Shown here: piece by piece, positions 61,703 to 64,000 of the stretch | Numbering within the stretch: position 1 is the first letter of the stretch | How the letters are laid out: every line of letters begins with the position of its first letter | Assembly: GCF_037975245.1 (NCBI RefSeq) | Contig: NC_092574.1 | Location: 574,001 to 638,000 of the forward strand | Origin: Apostichopus japonicus | Taxonomy: Eukaryota; Echinodermata; Holothuroidea; Aspidochirotida; Stichopodidae | DNA: 64,000 nucleotides | Direction: 5' to 3' | Made by a program: the position numbers and the translations under genes | Notes under the pieces: model-generated | The model's database searches: none | The model's input: only the letters and a program-made list of their open reading frames with translations | What the model was told of the DNA's origin: nothing

Positions 61703-61901
61703 AGAGCCATTGTTACCAGTCGACATTGAAGACTCCATTGTCCAACCAGAATCTCCTGCTGCAGCGATGCACAGCGGGAGAGGGTTTTACAAATCATGTC
61801 ACAGTCGCAGGACATAATCAAAGGTTTTGTGAAAGAAAATATTGGCAAAGCCCAAGAACGGCAAGAAAAAGAATTTTGACTAAAGGCAGCAATCAAAACA
61901 G
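61703..61901 (+). pseudogene. Integrase linker exon
   Basis: Acceptor TTCATATATCCAG is followed by AGAGCCATTG. Joined to the previous exon the split codon gives arginine and the reading MFG-R-EPLLPVDIEDSIVQPE, the expected continuation of the family. A frameshift near 61775 then gives VLQIMSQSQDIIKGFVKENI, followed by GKAQERQEKEF and a stop. A CAG/GTTATT donor lies at 61901. Confidence 0.6.
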
Positions 61902-62014
61902 GTTATTACATAATGCTATGTTGTGCATTGAAAACTGACTGTAGTTAAATGAATGGCAACATATACATTGTATTATGATGTTTATGTATATTTGCTGGAT
62001 TTTGTTTTATTCAG

Positions 62015-62184
62015 AGCTTCAAAGTTGGTTCTAGTGTTCTTGTCCGGAATGCAGGAAAGGATGCCCGAAGAGGAGGGAAGTTGGAAACTCTTGGCTTGGT
62101 CCGTATGGAGTCAAGGCTGTGAATGAGAAAGGGCTGTACACACATACTAACAGTTCCACAGGCATTCCTTTGAAGAAGAAATAG
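62015..62184 (+). pseudogene. Integrase C-terminal exon
   Basis: Acceptor GTTTTATTCAG precedes SFKVGSSVLVRNAGKDARRG then GKLET, the chromodomain-like beta-barrel start (F.VGD.VL...). After a one- or two-base shift near 62090, LGPYGVKAVNEKGLYTHTNS then TGIPLKKK runs to TAG (62182-62184). The order matches the C-terminal tail of gypsy/Ginger integrases. Confidence 0.6.
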
Positions 62185-62215
62185 GACCAAAATAGATTTT
62201 AGCTGACATTCTCTT

Positions 62216-62450
62216 GTTAGCTCCAATCTGAAGAATGGTAGGTTGGTTTGAGGTGATCCTTGCAGCAATGATGAGCTAAGGAGGGTCGTTATTGCTTTTG
62301 GTGCAGATATTGTGCAACAAAATGAGTGGGCAGGGCTTAAACATTAATACCTGTTAGCTCCAATCTGAAGAATGGTAGGTTGGTTTGAGGTGATCCTTGC
62401 AGCAATGACGAGCTAAGGAGGGTCGTTATTGCTTTTGGTGCAGATATTGC
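62216..62450 (+). repeat. 137-bp tandem duplication
   Basis: GTTAGCTCCAATCTGAAGAA through GGTGCAGATATTG occurs at 62216 and again at 62353, differing at about one base. Just 3' of the integrase stop. Confidence 0.85.
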
Positions 62451-62454
62451 AATT

Positions 62455-64000
62455 GCTCACCAACCATATGTGGTATGACTAAAGTTTATTGTGCTGAGCA
62501 GGTTGGTTACACAATTCAATGTTTTCAGTGCTATTATTTTGCTGCATATTGATGAGATGTGTGACAAAATAAGGTTCAGCTGAAATTTCCTTATAAACAC
62601 AGAATCGGAAGAATTTTATTCCATTTGAGTTGATACTTAACACAATGATACCTCATAGCCTGCAGGAATGGTCCGTCTCGTTTTCTTGGCAGATATTTTC
62701 CATTTTCGCCCATGTTTGTAGCATCTCAATCATTATTGTTAGCTTTTTCTAATATTTGTAGAACCTTAATTACTATTAAGTGTGTGCAACCCCCTTCCCT
62801 CCCCCACACACAAACAAATGCATACACAAAATTACTGTACTCATGTTACATCATGGAAACCATAATGCATTTTAACTTGGTTGATTTTTCATATATTGAA
62901 CAAACTAATATTAAGAAAATGTCCCTTAACATATTACTTAATTCAAAAGGGAATTTTGATATAGCATCATTATGGTAATGTTGCTTTACTATTCCAATGT
63001 TGTTGTTATAATGGTAGAAATGATATACTGCTTAAATCTTCATGGTGGTGGCAGCAACCCAATGAGATTCCTGGCTTGCAGCTGACAACATCAGGAACTT
63101 GGCCAAAGTTGGTTGAGTTGATAATCTAACACACTGTCTAGACTGAGTTTGCAGGAAGAACAGCCATCAAATTACCATTTCCCCAAAGAGTGGTGTAGCT
63201 GGGAACCACATTGCACTTTGCATGTGTGGTTGGAGTATTAATTTTATACAGGTTGTAAAACACTGCATGAAGTCACATTTATTCTTTCATCAACATTGAT
63301 TCTATCATCACAGTAATCCTCATAGAGGCAGTTCCAGAATAGGGACTGATATTGACCATCTTAAATTTCTGTTAGTTTAAAAAAAAATAAGGATACATTT
63401 TATACATACAGTATATTTGATAGACAGTATACATAATATATGTGTTCAAGATCTTGCCACAAAGGCCAGTGTCTGCAGCTCAGCATTATACAAGTATGGA
63501 AGTAGATGTTGTGTTACTTGGCCAATATCTCAGGACGTAACAGATACAGGGATATTGTGACGCTGGCCAGTTTCTTAGGACATAATCATCACACTTCCTT
63601 AACTTTGCTGTATGGTGCCATGTTTTACAGATAAAAACGTTGTAATTAAGCAATGTGTAAGTATACTCGAGTTTTCAAATTTGCTTGCAACTATATTGAA
63701 TCAATAATTTCCATGCATGGGATATTTTCAACATATATCACCCAAAAATGGTAATATTTGCAGTGGTTGGGATAACTTGATAACTTGTTGGTACATGACT
63801 GAAAATTATTACAGTACCAGCTATACTTGTAATACTGTGCCCATGCTATTGGTATAGTTCTGCATTTATTGGTTCTTAGCAAATAACCATCCAACATATG
63901 AAAATCAATTTAATACTGTATAGCTTCTCAAATTGATTCAGTTGAAATCTGAATTTTATTGTCAACAACAAAGATGTTTGACGACTAATTAATGGAGACA
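62455..64000. other. No gene recognised
   Basis: AT-rich sequence to the end of the window. CAGGACGTAACAGATACAGG-like words near 63530 and C-rich bases at 62795 are the only features. Confidence 0.35.

Overview
This window is eukaryotic and repeat-rich. There are no operons or ribosome-binding sites. Coding signal comes as short open stretches bounded by AG acceptors and GT donors. Long poly-G and poly-C runs, (TA)n tracts, tandem repeats built on TGACCTTTGACC-like phrases, LINE, Penelope, hAT and PIF/Harbinger remains, and a CLCA-type exon all fit a marine invertebrate. I would guess a deuterostome (echinoderm or hemichordate), but the taxon is inference. Only a few percent of the window is convincing coding sequence; most of the rest is layered mobile-element debris.

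Layout. 1.3-4.9 kb: part of an unrecognised plus-strand gene with three phase-0 exons, and on the minus strand a cysteine-rich exon with an internal 26-residue duplication (5.0-5.4 kb). 5.8-16 kb: a hAT-type MITE with a perfect 8-bp target duplication, a 5'-truncated LINE inside a tandem array, two dispersed short repeat families, and a perfect 63-bp inverted repeat (11.9-12.0 kb). 16.8-19.8 kb: a LINE C-terminal fragment, then a 2.2-kb element with long diverged inverted ends that carries a decayed protein gene and is itself interrupted by a PIF/Harbinger-like element with a MADF-type exon. 21.6-23.4 kb: more short repeats and a tRNA-like SINE. 23.8-27.0 kb: a nested fold-back structure. Its outer arms are arrays of CTTAAG palindromes, its inner arms are 26-bp repeats, and at the centre is the 3' end of a Penelope-like element (PLE) with a hammerhead-ribozyme motif. 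28.8-37.5 kb: repeats, (TA)n tracts and a second ribozyme type. 40.2-40.8 kb: the C-terminal, membrane-anchored end of a CLCA-like protein (minus strand). 41-44 kb: a broken PLE with RT remnant, GIY-YIG domain and ribozyme. 46.8-47.2 kb: a 56-bp minisatellite. 49.75-49.97 kb: a promoter-like cluster of CRE, ETS and YY1 motifs. 53.9-55.2 kb: a frameshifted transposon-like gene (minus). 56-58.7 kb: candidate plus-strand exons including a THAP-type zinc finger. 60.9-62.2 kb: an integrase gene split by introns.

The most unusual features are the nested fold-back at 23.8-27.0 kb with a ribozyme-bearing PLE end at its heart, the element-within-element at 17.5-19.8 kb, and the intron-containing integrase. 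All boundaries are read by eye. Family names rest on motifs and remembered family features, not on searches.
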